In this document: positions 8,628 to 19,090 of the stretch, one piece after another | Layout of the letters: the number at the start of each line of letters is the position of its first letter | Numbering within the stretch: position 1 is the first letter of the stretch | Origin: Actinorhabdospora filicis | GTDB taxonomy: Bacteria > Actinomycetota > Actinomycetes > Mycobacteriales > Micromonosporaceae | Direction: 5' to 3' | DNA length: 64,000 nucleotides | Assembly: GCF_030269765.1 (NCBI RefSeq) | Contig: NZ_BSTX01000001.1 | Location: 786,106-850,105 of the forward strand | Notes under the pieces: model-generated | What the model saw: only the letters and a program-made list of their open reading frames with translations | What the model was told of the DNA's origin: nothing | Databases searched by the model: none | Made by a program: the position numbers and the translations under genes

Positions 8628-9461
8628 TCAGGCGGCGGCCTTGTCGGCGGCGGCCAGCTCCGACTTCCACTCGCGGAAGCTCTCCTCGGTGCGGCCCTGG
8701 CGCCAGTACCCGGAGATCGACACCTGGTCGCGCGCGATGCCGCGCTCGCCGAACAGGTGCGGGCGCAGCTGCTTCATGACGGCGTTGCCCTCGCCGTGCA
8801 CGAAGGCGTGCACGCGGCCCTCGGGGAAGTCCATGCCCTTGACGTGGTCGAGCAGCAGGCTCGTGGTGCCGGGGGCCGCCTCGCCCCGGTGCAGCCACAC
8901 GAACTCGGCGGCGCCGGGGGTGGCCAGCTCCATCTCGTCCTCGGGTCCGGTGACCTCCAGGACGACCTTCACCGGCACGCCCGTCGGGACCTTCTCCAGG
9001 GCTCCGGCGATGGCCGGGATGGCGCTCTCGTCGCCGACCATGAGGTGCCAGTCGGCGGCCGGGTTCGGCGCGTAGGCGCCGCCCGGGCCCATCAGGGCCA
9101 GCTCGTCGCCGGGCTTGGCGTTGGCCGCCCACGGCCCGGCGATGCCCTCGTCCCCGTGGTGCACGAAGTCGATGACCAGCTCGGCGCCGTCGAAGGAGCG
9201 CACGGTGTAGGTGCGCGAGACCGGCCACTGCTCACGCGGCAGGTTCTCCCGGATCCAGCCCAGGTCGAAGGGCTTGGGGTAGCTCACGCCGGCGGGCCCG
9301 AACTGGAGCTTGACGTAGTGGTCGGTGAAGTCGTTGTCCACGAATTCCGCCAGCCCGGGACCGCCGAGGACCACGCGGATCAGGTGCGGGGAGAGCCGCT
9401 CGGTGCGCAGGACTTCGAGGACCTTCGCGCGCGGGGTCTTGCGGACCGGTTGTTCCGTCAT
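8628..9461 (-). CDS. Siderophore-interacting protein, FAD-dependent ferric reductase
   Basis: A 277-residue SIP/ViuB-family flavoprotein. The FAD-binding RTYTVRSF block lies near residue 80, DFVHHGDEGIAGPWA follows near residue 98, and the NADPH-side domain includes MVGDESAIPAIAGAL. The protein reduces ferric siderophore in the cytosol to release iron. Regulation is visible: a 19-bp iron box at 9488-9506 lies 27 bases upstream of the start, where IdeR/DmdR-Fe(II) would repress it. It is monocistronic, with its own terminator. The start is the ATG at 9461 after TCAGGCTCC; the leader is short. Confidence 0.9.
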   Translation of the reverse strand: MTEQPVRKTPRAKVLEVLRTERLSPHLIRVVLGGPGLAEFVDNDFTDHYVKLQFGPAGVSYPKPFDLGWIRENLPREQWPVSRTYTVRSFDGAELVIDFVHHGDEGIAGPWAANAKPGDELALMGPGGAYAPNPAADWHLMVGDESAIPAIAGALEKVPTGVPVKVVLEVTGPEDEMELATPGAAEFVWLHRGEAAPGTTSLLLDHVKGMDFPEGRVHAFVHGEGNAVMKQLRPHLFGERGIARDQVSISGYWRQGRTEESFREWKSELAAADKAAA

Positions 9462-9487
9462 GGAGCCTGACCTTCACATCGAGACAC

Positions 9488-9506
9488 TTAGATTAGGCAA
9501 CCCTAA
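9488..9506. promoter_or_regulatory. IdeR/DmdR (DtxR-family) iron box
   Basis: TTAGATTAGGCAACCCTAA matches the 19-bp consensus TTAGGTTAGGCTAACCTAA at 16 positions and keeps the dyad. It lies just upstream of the siderophore-interacting protein gene, so iron-replete repression is expected. Confidence 0.88.
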
Positions 9507-9611
9507 TACCCCGAGGCGGGTGTCGGCAATCCGACCCGTCGTGCGGGAAGAATGCCCGAGTGGCGAGACCGGACCACCGTCGGGGACCGAACCGGTCGCC
9601 CCGGCCCCCAC

Positions 9612-10040
9612 CTAAAGCGAAAGGCCGCCCCGTGGCGGGGCGGCCTCAAGCCAGGACAAAAAGCCCGTGAGGGCGGACTCGGTCATCGCGACCTCGAACA
9701 CGCCCTTGGGCGTGCGACACACGAGCACCTGCACCGACGGCGGGAACACCTGCGTCTCGGGACCCTCCGGTCTGCGGCGCGACTCGATCACGGTCTCGCC
9801 GCGCTCCAGGGCCACCTTCGGCCGGGGCGCGTAGGAGAACATCCGGAACCACTGCAGGCGCCCCGCGTCGAAACGCCCGAACCCCGGCGCCCAGCCACGA
9901 CCCGGGATCCGGGTCGACAGGCGCACGGCCATGACGATCGCCCCGCTGCGGGTCAGAACCCCGCGGCGGGCGAAGAGCAGCGCGATCGCGGCCACGAGGG
10001 CGAGTACGGCGATCCCGACGACGGCGAGTGAGGTTCCCAC
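9612..10040 (-). CDS. DUF2550 family protein next to atpC
   Basis: A 142-residue protein with one N-terminal membrane helix (VVGIAVLALVAAIALLFARRG) and a soluble domain containing GWAPGFGRFDAGRLQWFRMF and VLVCRTPKGVFEVAMTESAL. This is the actinobacterial DUF2550 family, which commonly follows atpC; its role is unknown. The GTG at 10040 is chosen because it places the helix at the N-terminus and follows GGGGTG; the open frame upstream is low-complexity. The last codons overlap a strong hairpin, so transcription termination is embedded in the 3' end of the gene. Confidence 0.8.
   Translation of the reverse strand: MGTSLAVVGIAVLALVAAIALLFARRGVLTRSGAIVMAVRLSTRIPGRGWAPGFGRFDAGRLQWFRMFSYAPRPKVALERGETVIESRRRPEGPETQVFPPSVQVLVCRTPKGVFEVAMTESALTGFLSWLEAAPPRGGLSL
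9622..9646 (-). terminator. Terminator embedded in the end of the DUF2550 gene
   Basis: A perfect 11-bp stem AGGCCGCCCCG / CGGGGCGGCCT with a 3-base loop is followed on the minus strand by TTTCGCTTTAG. The stop codon of the DUF2550 gene (9612-9614) lies beyond the hairpin. Confidence 0.8.
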
Positions 10041-10062
10041 GTCCGCACCCCGCCCGTGGCCG

Positions 10063-10353
10063 TTAGTGGGCGTTCGCGGCGGAGGCGACCGCCGGCTGGC
10101 AGGTCTCGGCGAGGATCGTGACCCCGTTGGAGGTGACCGACAGGAAGCCGCCGTTGACCGTGTAGGCGACCTCTTCGCCGTCGGCCAGCTTGATGCGGAC
10201 GTTCCCCGGGTCGGCCAGCTCGCCCAGCAGCGGCGAGTGCCCGTGCAGCACGCCCAGCTCACCCTCGGTGGTGCGGGCGATCAGCATCTCGGCCTGGCCG
10301 GACCAGACCTTGGCCTCGACGGCGACGATCTCTACATTCAGCAGCTCAGCCAC
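10063..10353 (-). CDS. atpC: ATP synthase epsilon subunit, short form
   Basis: A 96-residue epsilon subunit of F1. The beta-sandwich is complete (VEAKVWSGQAEMLIARTT, GVLHGHSPLLGELA, VNGGFLSVTSNGVTILAE), but the protein stops shortly after AETCQPAV. The two C-terminal helices that other actinobacterial epsilon subunits (about 120-125 residues) use for autoinhibition are absent. It couples rotation of the gamma-c ring. It starts at GTG with GGAG upstream. It is separated from atpD by a HIT-like gene and a hairpin, and the DUF2550 gene follows 22 bases later. Confidence 0.9.
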   Translation of the reverse strand: MAELLNVEIVAVEAKVWSGQAEMLIARTTEGELGVLHGHSPLLGELADPGNVRIKLADGEEVAYTVNGGFLSVTSNGVTILAETCQPAVASAANAH

Positions 10354-10388
10354 TACGGCTCCTTACACACCTCGGGGATCGAGTAAGT

Positions 10389-11006
10389 CTAGACAACCTG
10401 ACCGGCGGTCTCGCCGCCAGTGGCGGTCATTTGTGAAGCGATCGACGCCAGGCTCTCCTCCCACAGCTCCCGCGGCAGCGGCGGGAGGACGTCGCCCCAC
10501 AGCGCCAGGCAGGTGCCGCGGAACTGCATGAGCCCCTCCGGGCGCGCGAAGAACCACCAGTGCAGGTGCGAACCGCCGTCACCCCACTTGCTCATGTGCA
10601 CGCGCGCGATGTCGCCCAGGCCCATCATCGCGTTCTCCACCCGCTGCATGACCGGCCCCAGTTCCGCCGACAGCCCGGCGGGCAGGTCCCCGGAGTCGTA
10701 GTGGCCGCGCGGGGTCAGCAGGAGCGTCACCAGCGCCTCGGGCTCACGACGGGCGCTCAGCCGCCAGTTCGCGTCGGTCCAGACGTAGCCGTCGTCATCG
10801 CCACGGGCGCACTCGCCGCACTCACGGCCGCCCTCGCCGCCGCGGGGCGGTTCGGGGATCACCGGGTCCTCGATCGCCTTGATCGAGAGCTCGCCCTCGT
10901 AGGGGAAGATCTCCCAGAACGGGATACCGCCCTCGGGCGCGGCGGAGGGGACGCCGTAGGTCAGGTGGGCGGCGTACTTGCCCGGGGTCTTCGCAGGGGT
11001 GGTCAT
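10389..11006 (-). CDS. HIT-like protein inserted between atpD and atpC
   Basis: A 205-residue protein with a GECARG cysteine pair near residue 70, a WTDANWRLS strand, and a SKWGDGGSHLHWWFFARPEG block carrying HxH. Together these resemble the HIT/GalT fold of actinomycete HIT-family proteins (nucleotide hydrolases or transferases). The full HxHxHxx triad is not present, so activity is uncertain. The ATG at 11006 is chosen from the natural MTTPAKTPGKY opening and GGGAAGA upstream. Its position inside the ATP synthase operon, behind a strong hairpin, is unusual; 35 bases separate it from atpC, so it may drive atpC from its own promoter. Confidence 0.7.
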   Translation of the reverse strand: MTTPAKTPGKYAAHLTYGVPSAAPEGGIPFWEIFPYEGELSIKAIEDPVIPEPPRGGEGGRECGECARGDDDGYVWTDANWRLSARREPEALVTLLLTPRGHYDSGDLPAGLSAELGPVMQRVENAMMGLGDIARVHMSKWGDGGSHLHWWFFARPEGLMQFRGTCLALWGDVLPPLPRELWEESLASIASQMTATGGETAGQVV

Positions 11007-11077
11007 GACCGGATCTTCCCAGAGCCCCGCACCCCACCCCCGCGAGGCCGCCCGGGACCGCCACCGGGTACGCGAAA

Positions 11078-11104
11078 GGGGCCGCCCCACCAGGGGACGG
11101 CCCC
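11078..11104 (-). terminator. Hairpin between atpD and the rest of the operon
   Basis: An 11-bp stem GGGGCCGCCCC pairs with GGGGACGGCCCC (one bulged A) around a 4-base loop, 17 bases after the atpD stop. On the minus strand it is followed by TTTCGCG. It should terminate or attenuate the main atp transcript before the HIT-like gene and atpC. Confidence 0.75.
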
Positions 11105-11121
11105 AACGTCACTCGCGAGAC

Positions 11122-13478
<2,357 letters not shown>

Positions 13479-13481
13479 GGG

Positions 13482-15122
13482 TTACTGGCCTTCGCCTTCG
13501 GACACGATCCGGGTGACGGTCTCGTGCGGGACCTCGTCGAGGGCCTCGGCCGGAGCCTCGTTCACGCGAATGGCGTCGTCCTTGGCCAGGAACATCTGCT
13601 TGAAGTCGCCGACGGCGACCTTCAGCGCGGCCACGGTGTCGTCACCGAGCTGACCGGACTCACGGATGTTGGTGAGGATGTCGGCCTTCGAGTGACGCAG
13701 GTAGTCGAGGAACTCGCCCTCGAAGCGGCGGACCTCGCCGACGGGGACGTCGTCGAGCTCACCGGTGGTGCCGGCCCACAGGGAGACGGTCTCCTCCTCC
13801 ATCGGGAAGGGAGAAGCGGCGCCCTGCTTGAGCAGCTCCACCATCCGCATACCGCGGTCCAGCTGCGCGCGGGAGGCGGCGTCCAGGTCGGAGGCGAAGG
13901 CCGCGAAGGCCTCCAGCTCGCGGTACTGGGCCAGGCTCAGACGCAGCGAACCGGTCACCTTGCGCATGGCCTTGACCTGCGCGGCGCCACCGACTCGGGA
14001 GACGGAGGTACCGACGTTGATGGCCGGGCGCACACCGGAGTTGAACAGGCCCTCTTCGAGGAAGACCTGGCCGTCGGTGATGGAGATGACGTTGGTCGGG
14101 ATGAACTGCGAGATGTCGCCGGCCTTGGTCTCGATGATCGGCAGACCCGTCATCGAACCGCCGCCGAGCTCGTCGGACAGCTTCGCGCAACGCTCCAGGA
14201 GCCGCGAGTGCAGGTAGAAGACGTCACCCGGGAAGGCCTCACGGCCCGGGGGGCGACGCAGCAGGAGGGAAACGGCGCGGTAGGCCTCGGCCTGCTTCGA
14301 CAGGTCATCGAAGACGATGAGGACGTGCTTGCCGTTGTACATCCAGTGCTGGCCGATGGCCGAGCCGGCGTACGGGGCGAGGTACTTGAAACCGGCCGGG
14401 TCGGAGGCCGGGGACGCCACGATGGTGGTGTACTCCATGGCCCCGTGCGCCTCAAGGACGCCCTTGACCGACGCGATCGTGGACGCCTTCTGCCCGATGG
14501 CCACGTAGATGCAGCGGACCTGCTTCTTCGGGTCGCCCGACTCCCAGTTCTGACGCTGGTTCAGGATCGTGTCGATCGCGATCTGGGTCTTGCCGGTCTT
14601 GCGGTCGCCGATGATCAGCTGCCGCTGGCCGCGACCGATGGGGGTCATCGAGTCGATGGCCTTGATACCGGTCTCCATCGGCTCCGACACGCTCTGGCGA
14701 GCCATGACGTTCGGCGCCTGGAGCTCCAGCTCGCGGAAGCCCTCGTTCTCGATGGCTCCACGGTCGTCGATGGGCTCGCCCAGCGGGTCCACGACACGGC
14801 CGAGGAACCCGTCACCAACCGGCACCGAGAGGACGCGGCCGGTGCGCTTGACCGCCTGGCCCTCCTCGATCCCGGAGAAGTCACCCAGGACCACGACACC
14901 GATGGAGCGCAGTTCCAGGTTCAGCGCGACACCCAGGGTGCCGTCGGCGAATTCAAGTAGCTCGTTGGCCATCGTCGAGGGCAGACCCTCGACGATGGCG
15001 ATCCCGTCAAATGCCTCGGCGACGACGCCGACCTCCGCTTTGGAGATCTCCGGCCGGTAGGACGACACGTAGCTGTCGAGCGCGCTACGGATCTCGTCCG
15101 AGGAGATGGTCAGCTCGGCCAT
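13482..15122 (-). CDS. atpA: ATP synthase alpha subunit
   Basis: A 546-residue non-catalytic alpha subunit. The N-terminal beta-barrel is followed by Walker A GDRKTGKT at 172-179, the [21 protein letters not shown] region, and the conserved [14 protein letters not shown] block that carries the alpha arginine-finger region (SxSRVGG). It alternates with beta in the F1 head. The C-terminal tail beyond residue 510 is extended and acidic, as in other actinobacteria. It lies between atpH, 68 bases upstream, and atpG. Confidence 0.98.
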   Translation of the reverse strand: MAELTISSDEIRSALDSYVSSYRPEISKAEVGVVAEAFDGIAIVEGLPSTMANELLEFADGTLGVALNLELRSIGVVVLGDFSGIEEGQAVKRTGRVLSVPVGDGFLGRVVDPLGEPIDDRGAIENEGFRELELQAPNVMARQSVSEPMETGIKAIDSMTPIGRGQRQLIIGDRKTGKTQIAIDTILNQRQNWESGDPKKQVRCIYVAIGQKASTIASVKGVLEAHGAMEYTTIVASPASDPAGFKYLAPYAGSAIGQHWMYNGKHVLIVFDDLSKQAEAYRAVSLLLRRPPGREAFPGDVFYLHSRLLERCAKLSDELGGGSMTGLPIIETKAGDISQFIPTNVISITDGQVFLEEGLFNSGVRPAINVGTSVSRVGGAAQVKAMRKVTGSLRLSLAQYRELEAFAAFASDLDAASRAQLDRGMRMVELLKQGAASPFPMEEETVSLWAGTTGELDDVPVGEVRRFEGEFLDYLRHSKADILTNIRESGQLGDDTVAALKVAVGDFKQMFLAKDDAIRVNEAPAEALDEVPHETVTRIVSEGEGQ

Positions 15123-15190
15123 CCTGTGTTTCCCTCGTCCCTGCTTGAAAGCGGTGTGTCAGCACCTCGGCTGACTCGATACGTTCTTGT

Positions 15191-16018
15191 TTAGTGGTCG
15201 CCCGCGAGCGCGTGGCGGGCATCGCCGAGGCGGGTGCTCAGGGTGCCGTCGTACAGGTCGTCGCCGACCCGCACGCTCATTCCGCCCACGATGGCCGGGT
15301 CGACGGTGACCTTGACGGACACCTCTCGACCGTACATCTGCGCCAGCCGCGCGATCAGCCGTCGCTCCTGGTCCTCGGTGAGGGTCCGGGCGACGGTGAC
15401 GTAGGCCAGCTGCTGCTCGCGCCGCTCGGCGGCCAGCTCCACCAGCCGGGACAGGGCGGCGGCGAAGCCGCGCCCGCCGATACCGGCCAGCGCCACCTCG
15501 GTCAGCCGCACGGTGACCGGCTGTGCCTTGCCTTCGAGCAGGGACTTGACCAGCGTCGCCCGCCGCTCGGCCGGCACGGAGCCGTCCGAGAGGGCCGCCT
15601 GAAGCGGCGCGTCGGAGGCGACGACCTGGCCGAAGCGGAACAGTTCGTCCTCGACCTCGCCGAGCTGCCCGTCCTTGTCGGCGGCGGTGAGCAGGGCCTC
15701 GATGGCGAGGTCCTCCACACCGGTCAGCAGCTCGTGCGCGTTGGACCAGCGGCCCTCGGTGAGGGTCGTCACGATCTTCAGCGTTCCGGCGCCGACCTTG
15801 CCCTTGAGGAGGGTCTCGGCCAGCCCGGCCCGGTCCTTGCCGTCCCGGGCCGGGTCGGAGAGCGCGCGGCGGAGCCGCGGTTCGTCCGAGAGCAGCCGGG
15901 CGACCGAAAGCAGGTCGTCGGCCACGGTGCGCAAGGTGTCGGACTTGACACGCTTGGCGTACGAGGCGAGCGCTTCCACGCCCGCCCGGTACGTCTCCCG
16001 GCTTGCCGCGTGCATCAC
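15191..16018 (-). CDS. atpH: ATP synthase delta subunit
   Basis: A 275-residue stator delta (OSCP) subunit, longer than the roughly 180 residues of enterobacteria, as is usual in actinobacteria. The C-terminal OSCP signature is seen in AYVTVARTLTEDQERRLIARL and DPAIVGGMSVRVGDDLYDGTL. It links the b subunit to the top of alpha. The GTG at 16018 overlaps the atpF stop (GTGA); an ATG one codon later is an alternative. It is followed by atpA. Confidence 0.93.
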   Translation of the reverse strand: MMHAASRETYRAGVEALASYAKRVKSDTLRTVADDLLSVARLLSDEPRLRRALSDPARDGKDRAGLAETLLKGKVGAGTLKIVTTLTEGRWSNAHELLTGVEDLAIEALLTAADKDGQLGEVEDELFRFGQVVASDAPLQAALSDGSVPAERRATLVKSLLEGKAQPVTVRLTEVALAGIGGRGFAAALSRLVELAAERREQQLAYVTVARTLTEDQERRLIARLAQMYGREVSVKVTVDPAIVGGMSVRVGDDLYDGTLSTRLGDARHALAGDH

Positions 16019-16551
16019 GCCCGCCCAGCCGTCTCGATGTTGTCGAGGTCGGCGAGGAACCGCTCGACGGTGCCGCTCTGGCGGGCCTCGTCGGCGAGGG
16101 ACTCGCCGACGATCTTGCCGGCCAGGTCGACGGCGAGCTCACCGATCTCACCGCGCAGCTCGCGGATCAGCTGCTGCCGGTTGGCGGCGAGCTGGTCCCG
16201 GCCGGCGGCGATGACCCGGTCGCGCTCTTCCTCGGCCTTGGCCATGATGTCGGCCTTGATGCCATTGGCGTCGGCGCGGGCCTCGTCGCGGATGCGGGCG
16301 GCCTCGGTGCGGGCCTCGGCGAGCTGCTGCTTGTACTGAGCCAGCAGCGTGTTCGCCTCCTCCTGCGCCTTGTTGGCACGCTCGATGCCGCCTTCGATGG
16401 CATCCACCCGCGCCTTGAAGGTCTCTTCCATCTTCGGGAAGACGAACTTCATCAGCACGAAGCAGAGCAGCGCGAAGGCGACCGTTCCGACGATGACCTC
16501 GGACCACACCGGAATGATGATCCCGGAGCTGTCCTCAGCTGCGTAGTTCAT
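16015..16551 (-). CDS. atpF: ATP synthase b subunit
   Basis: A 178-residue stator stalk subunit. One N-terminal membrane helix (VIVGTVAFALLCFVLMKFVFP) is followed by a long charged alanine-rich coiled coil from about residue 45 onward, without proline breaks. This is the standard architecture of F-type b. It dimerises and anchors delta to subunit a. The stop overlaps the atpH start, so delta synthesis is coupled to b. Confidence 0.95.
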   Translation of the reverse strand: MNYAAEDSSGIIIPVWSEVIVGTVAFALLCFVLMKFVFPKMEETFKARVDAIEGGIERANKAQEEANTLLAQYKQQLAEARTEAARIRDEARADANGIKADIMAKAEEERDRVIAAGRDQLAANRQQLIRELRGEIGELAVDLAGKIVGESLADEARQSGTVERFLADLDNIETAGRA

Positions 16552-16590
16552 GGGGTTGCTCCCGTCTTGGAGTTACGGTCGCTGGGTTTG

Positions 16591-16809
16591 CTAGCTGGGC
16601 TTGTTCTGGATGAACGCCAGGAGCAGACCGAACAGGGCGAGCGCCTCGGCGAGGGCCGCGCCGACGAACATCATCGGGCGGGTGATGTTGGCCGACTCCG
16701 GCTGACGGGCGGTGGAGTTGATCCACGCGGCGAAGATCAGGCCGACGCCGATGGCCGGGCCGATGGCGGAAAGACCGAAGCCGATAACGCTCAGGCTGCC
16801 GAACATCAT
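16591..16809 (-). CDS. atpE: ATP synthase c subunit
   Basis: A 72-residue hairpin proteolipid of the rotor ring. Two membrane helices are joined by the polar RQPE loop (residues 35-38). The proton-binding carboxylate is Glu55 in GAALAEALALFG, and the glycine-rich first helix (GPAIGVGLIFA) is intact. Ion specificity looks like protons, since the Gln/Ser/Thr sodium ligands are not evident. The start is the ATG pair at the opening MMFGSLSV. Confidence 0.97.
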   Translation of the reverse strand: MMFGSLSVIGFGLSAIGPAIGVGLIFAAWINSTARQPESANITRPMMFVGAALAEALALFGLLLAFIQNKPS

Positions 16810-16924
16810 GATGGGTGTTTCTCCTCATTGGTTGCGTGGCGTGTCCGTCACGCGCACGTTGCTGTGCTGGGTGGTACTGATTGCCGGGCGAGTCGTCCGC
16901 CCGTTCTTCGTGTTCTTTCCGCGA

Positions 16925-17722
16925 TCAGTGCTCGTCGGCCAGTGATCCCTGGACGTAGACGGCGGTGAGCAGGGTGAACACGTATGCCTGGAGCAGCTGC
17001 ACGAAGAACTCGAAGAAGGTCATGACGATCGCCATGGCGAAAGAGACCACCGAGACGGGGCGCAGGAACACACTCTCGGCGTTCAGCAGAGCGACGCCGC
17101 CGAGTGTGAAGACCAGGAGGATCATGTGGCCGGCGAACATGTTGGCGAAGAGCCGGACGGCCAGGGTCACCGGGCGCAGGATCAGGTTCGAGAGGAACTC
17201 GATCGGCACGATGATGGGGTACATCCCGATGGGCGTGCCCGAGGGGATGCAGCTGTTCTTGATGTACTTCCAGAAGCCGTGCTTCTTGATGCCGACCCAG
17301 TTGTAGAGCAGCCAGGACAGAACACCGAGCACGGCCGGGAAGGCGATGTGGGAGTTGGGGGAGATCTGGAACATCGGGATGATCGCGAACACGTTCATCA
17401 TCAGAATGAAGCTGAAGAGCGTGGCGAAGTAGGGCGCGAAGCGCAGCCCCTCCGGCCCGATGATGTCCTTGACGATGCCGTTGCGCACGAACCCGTAAAG
17501 GGACTCCGCGATCCACTGTCCGCGCGTGGGAACCAGCTTGGGGTTCCGGTTGGCCAGCATGAAGAAGAGGATGATGAGGCCGACGCCGAGGAACACCATG
17601 AACGTGATGGTCGTGATCATGCCCTTGGGCAGGCCACCGAACCAGTCGGCGTAATTGAAGCTGTCCGTGCCCGGGGGGAAGTGGCCTTCCTCCGCGAGGA
17701 TCGCGGGCGCTGCTCCGCTCAC
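16925..17722 (-). CDS. atpB: ATP synthase a subunit
   Basis: A 265-residue membrane subunit that forms the proton half-channels. The essential Arg lies in the helix containing ILRPVTLAVRLFANMFAGH (LAVRLFANM), and the C-terminal helix VQLLQAYVFTLLTAVYVQG carries the conserved Gln-Tyr positions. About five or six membrane segments are present. It precedes atpE with a 115-base gap and follows the small AtpZ-like gene by 19 bases. Confidence 0.97.
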   Translation of the reverse strand: MSGAAPAILAEEGHFPPGTDSFNYADWFGGLPKGMITTITFMVFLGVGLIILFFMLANRNPKLVPTRGQWIAESLYGFVRNGIVKDIIGPEGLRFAPYFATLFSFILMMNVFAIIPMFQISPNSHIAFPAVLGVLSWLLYNWVGIKKHGFWKYIKNSCIPSGTPIGMYPIIVPIEFLSNLILRPVTLAVRLFANMFAGHMILLVFTLGGVALLNAESVFLRPVSVVSFAMAIVMTFFEFFVQLLQAYVFTLLTAVYVQGSLADEH

Positions 17723-17741
17723 CGTGTCCGCCTTTCGCCTG

Positions 17742-17963
17742 TCACTCGGATTGACCCATCTTCTTCACGACCAGGTAGAGCCCGGCTCCAGCTCCGCCCA
17801 CCCCGCCGATGAACGTGGCGAGATGATTCGGGACGTCGAGCCACCAGTCGATCAGCCATCCGGCTCCGCCCCAGATGAGCATTCCAGCGAGGAGGTAACT
17901 GATCACGGCCCAGCCTTGATCGGCACCAGAGCCCTGGCGCTTCGGAGGTTGGTCGTTGGTCAT
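17742..17963 (-). CDS. AtpZ/AtpI-like small membrane protein
   Basis: A 73-residue protein with two membrane helices (AVISYLLAGMLIWGGAGWLID and HLATFIGGVGGAGAGLYLVV), matching the AtpZ/ATPase_gene1-type proteins encoded ahead of atpB. Such proteins are implicated in ATP synthase assembly or ion supply. The ATG at 17963 is chosen because it begins the natural MTNDQPPKRQ leader; the open frame upstream is not protein-like. No clear Shine-Dalgarno is visible, so the start is provisional. Confidence 0.75.
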   Translation of the reverse strand: MTNDQPPKRQGSGADQGWAVISYLLAGMLIWGGAGWLIDWWLDVPNHLATFIGGVGGAGAGLYLVVKKMGQSE

Positions 17964-18050
17964 GTTGGCGCAGAGATTATCAGCCGTCCGGGTCGGGACC
18001 CATGGGGGTCCAAGGCTCTGACAGCGCCCGATCACTACGTGACGTAGAAA

Positions 18051-18503
18051 TTACTCCACGTGTTTTTCGTCGTCCACATAGGGCAGCCTTGCCCGCACAC
18101 CCCAGATCATCAAAACGGTCAACCAGGCCGTGATCGACACCGCGATGGAAGCCACCATTGGCATCAAACCGGCCCATTCCAGACGACTGGCGAACAGGAG
18201 GGCGGCCATCACCACGATGATCTTGAAGGTGTAGGCCATCATTCCCGCCGGGAGCACCAGTCGCATGTCCCAGGTCTCGACCCACGCGATCCCGTACCAG
18301 GATGCGGTGAACATCACCGTCACCACCGCGAGTCCCACGAAGGCGCCCCAGGCTCCGGGCGCGCCCTTCCAGATCGCCCCGGCCACGCAGAGCGGCACCA
18401 GCAGGCCCGCCGAGGTGATCAGGGACGGGCGGACCATCTTCACGCGGCGGCTCAGTTTGGGCGCGCGCGCCGGCTTGGGCTGCTCGTCTCCTTCGCCGGT
18501 CAC
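18051..18503 (-). CDS. atpI: AtpI-like four-helix membrane protein
   Basis: A 150-residue protein with a charged N-terminus (residues 1-32) and four membrane segments, including SLITSAGLLVPLCVAGAIW and LPAGMMAYTFKIIVVMAALLF. The position at the head of the atp operon and the topology fit the ATP synthase protein I of actinobacteria, which helps assemble the c ring. The GTG at 18503 overlaps the phosphatase stop (GTGA), so the operon may begin further upstream with sua5. Confidence 0.75.
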   Translation of the reverse strand: MTGEGDEQPKPARAPKLSRRVKMVRPSLITSAGLLVPLCVAGAIWKGAPGAWGAFVGLAVVTVMFTASWYGIAWVETWDMRLVLPAGMMAYTFKIIVVMAALLFASRLEWAGLMPMVASIAVSITAWLTVLMIWGVRARLPYVDDEKHVE

Positions 18504-19090
18504 GCCGCCACCAGCAGCCGCGCGAACGGAATCAGCGTCTCGTCCAGTTCGTCGCCGATGCGGCGGTAGGTGGCCGAGTCCAGGCCCCACGGGTCGTCCA
18601 GCTCGGACTCCGGGGCCTTGTCGCGGACGGCGTCGGCCGCCGCGACGATCGCCACGCCGCGTTCCTGCACCGCCTCGGGCGTCGCCGCGAAGGGCGGCAG
18701 CGCCGTGGCGTCCACGTGCTCCAGCAGCGCGCCGAGGTGCCGGACCAGGAAGGTCCGCGGCAGCGCCTGCGGATAGTGGGCGGCGATGTACTCGACCTGC
18801 TCGGAGGTCGCGGTGATGATCAGGTCGGAGATGTCGAGCATGTCGCGGGTGATCTGCCGGGAGCGGAAGCCCTCGTCGGTGCCGCCGCGTTCGCGCAGTT
18901 CTTTGGCGGTGGCCTCGGTCATGCCCTCACCGGCGTGCCAGCCGCCGAGGCCGCAGGAGTGGCTGAGCAAGAGCTCGTCCACGCCGTCCCCGACGTGCTC
19001 GCGCAGGCGGGCGACCAGCAGCCGCTCCGACATCGGGGAGCGGCAGATGTTGCCCATGCAGACCGACAGGACGGTGAACGGAGGCGTCAA
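18500..19090 (-). CDS. Low-molecular-weight protein tyrosine phosphatase
   Basis: A 196-residue LMW-PTP. The P-loop CMGNICRS gives Cys11 (nucleophile) and Arg17, and the general-acid aspartate lies in LDDPWGL near residue 163. It dephosphorylates phosphotyrosine, or phosphoarginine in some relatives, in the cytosol. It overlaps sua5 upstream and the AtpI-like gene downstream by four bases each, an order seen in other actinobacterial atp regions. A central MTEATAKELRERGG helix is typical of the family. Confidence 0.88.
   Translation of the reverse strand: MTPPFTVLSVCMGNICRSPMSERLLVARLREHVGDGVDELLLSHSCGLGGWHAGEGMTEATAKELRERGGTDEGFRSRQITRDMLDISDLIITATSEQVEYIAAHYPQALPRTFLVRHLGALLEHVDATALPPFAATPEAVQERGVAIVAAADAVRDKAPESELDDPWGLDSATYRRIGDELDETLIPFARLLVAA

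Noticed and set aside
13524..14960. 478-residue open frame opposite atpA
   Set aside because: Antisense shadow of atpA with no protein-like motifs.
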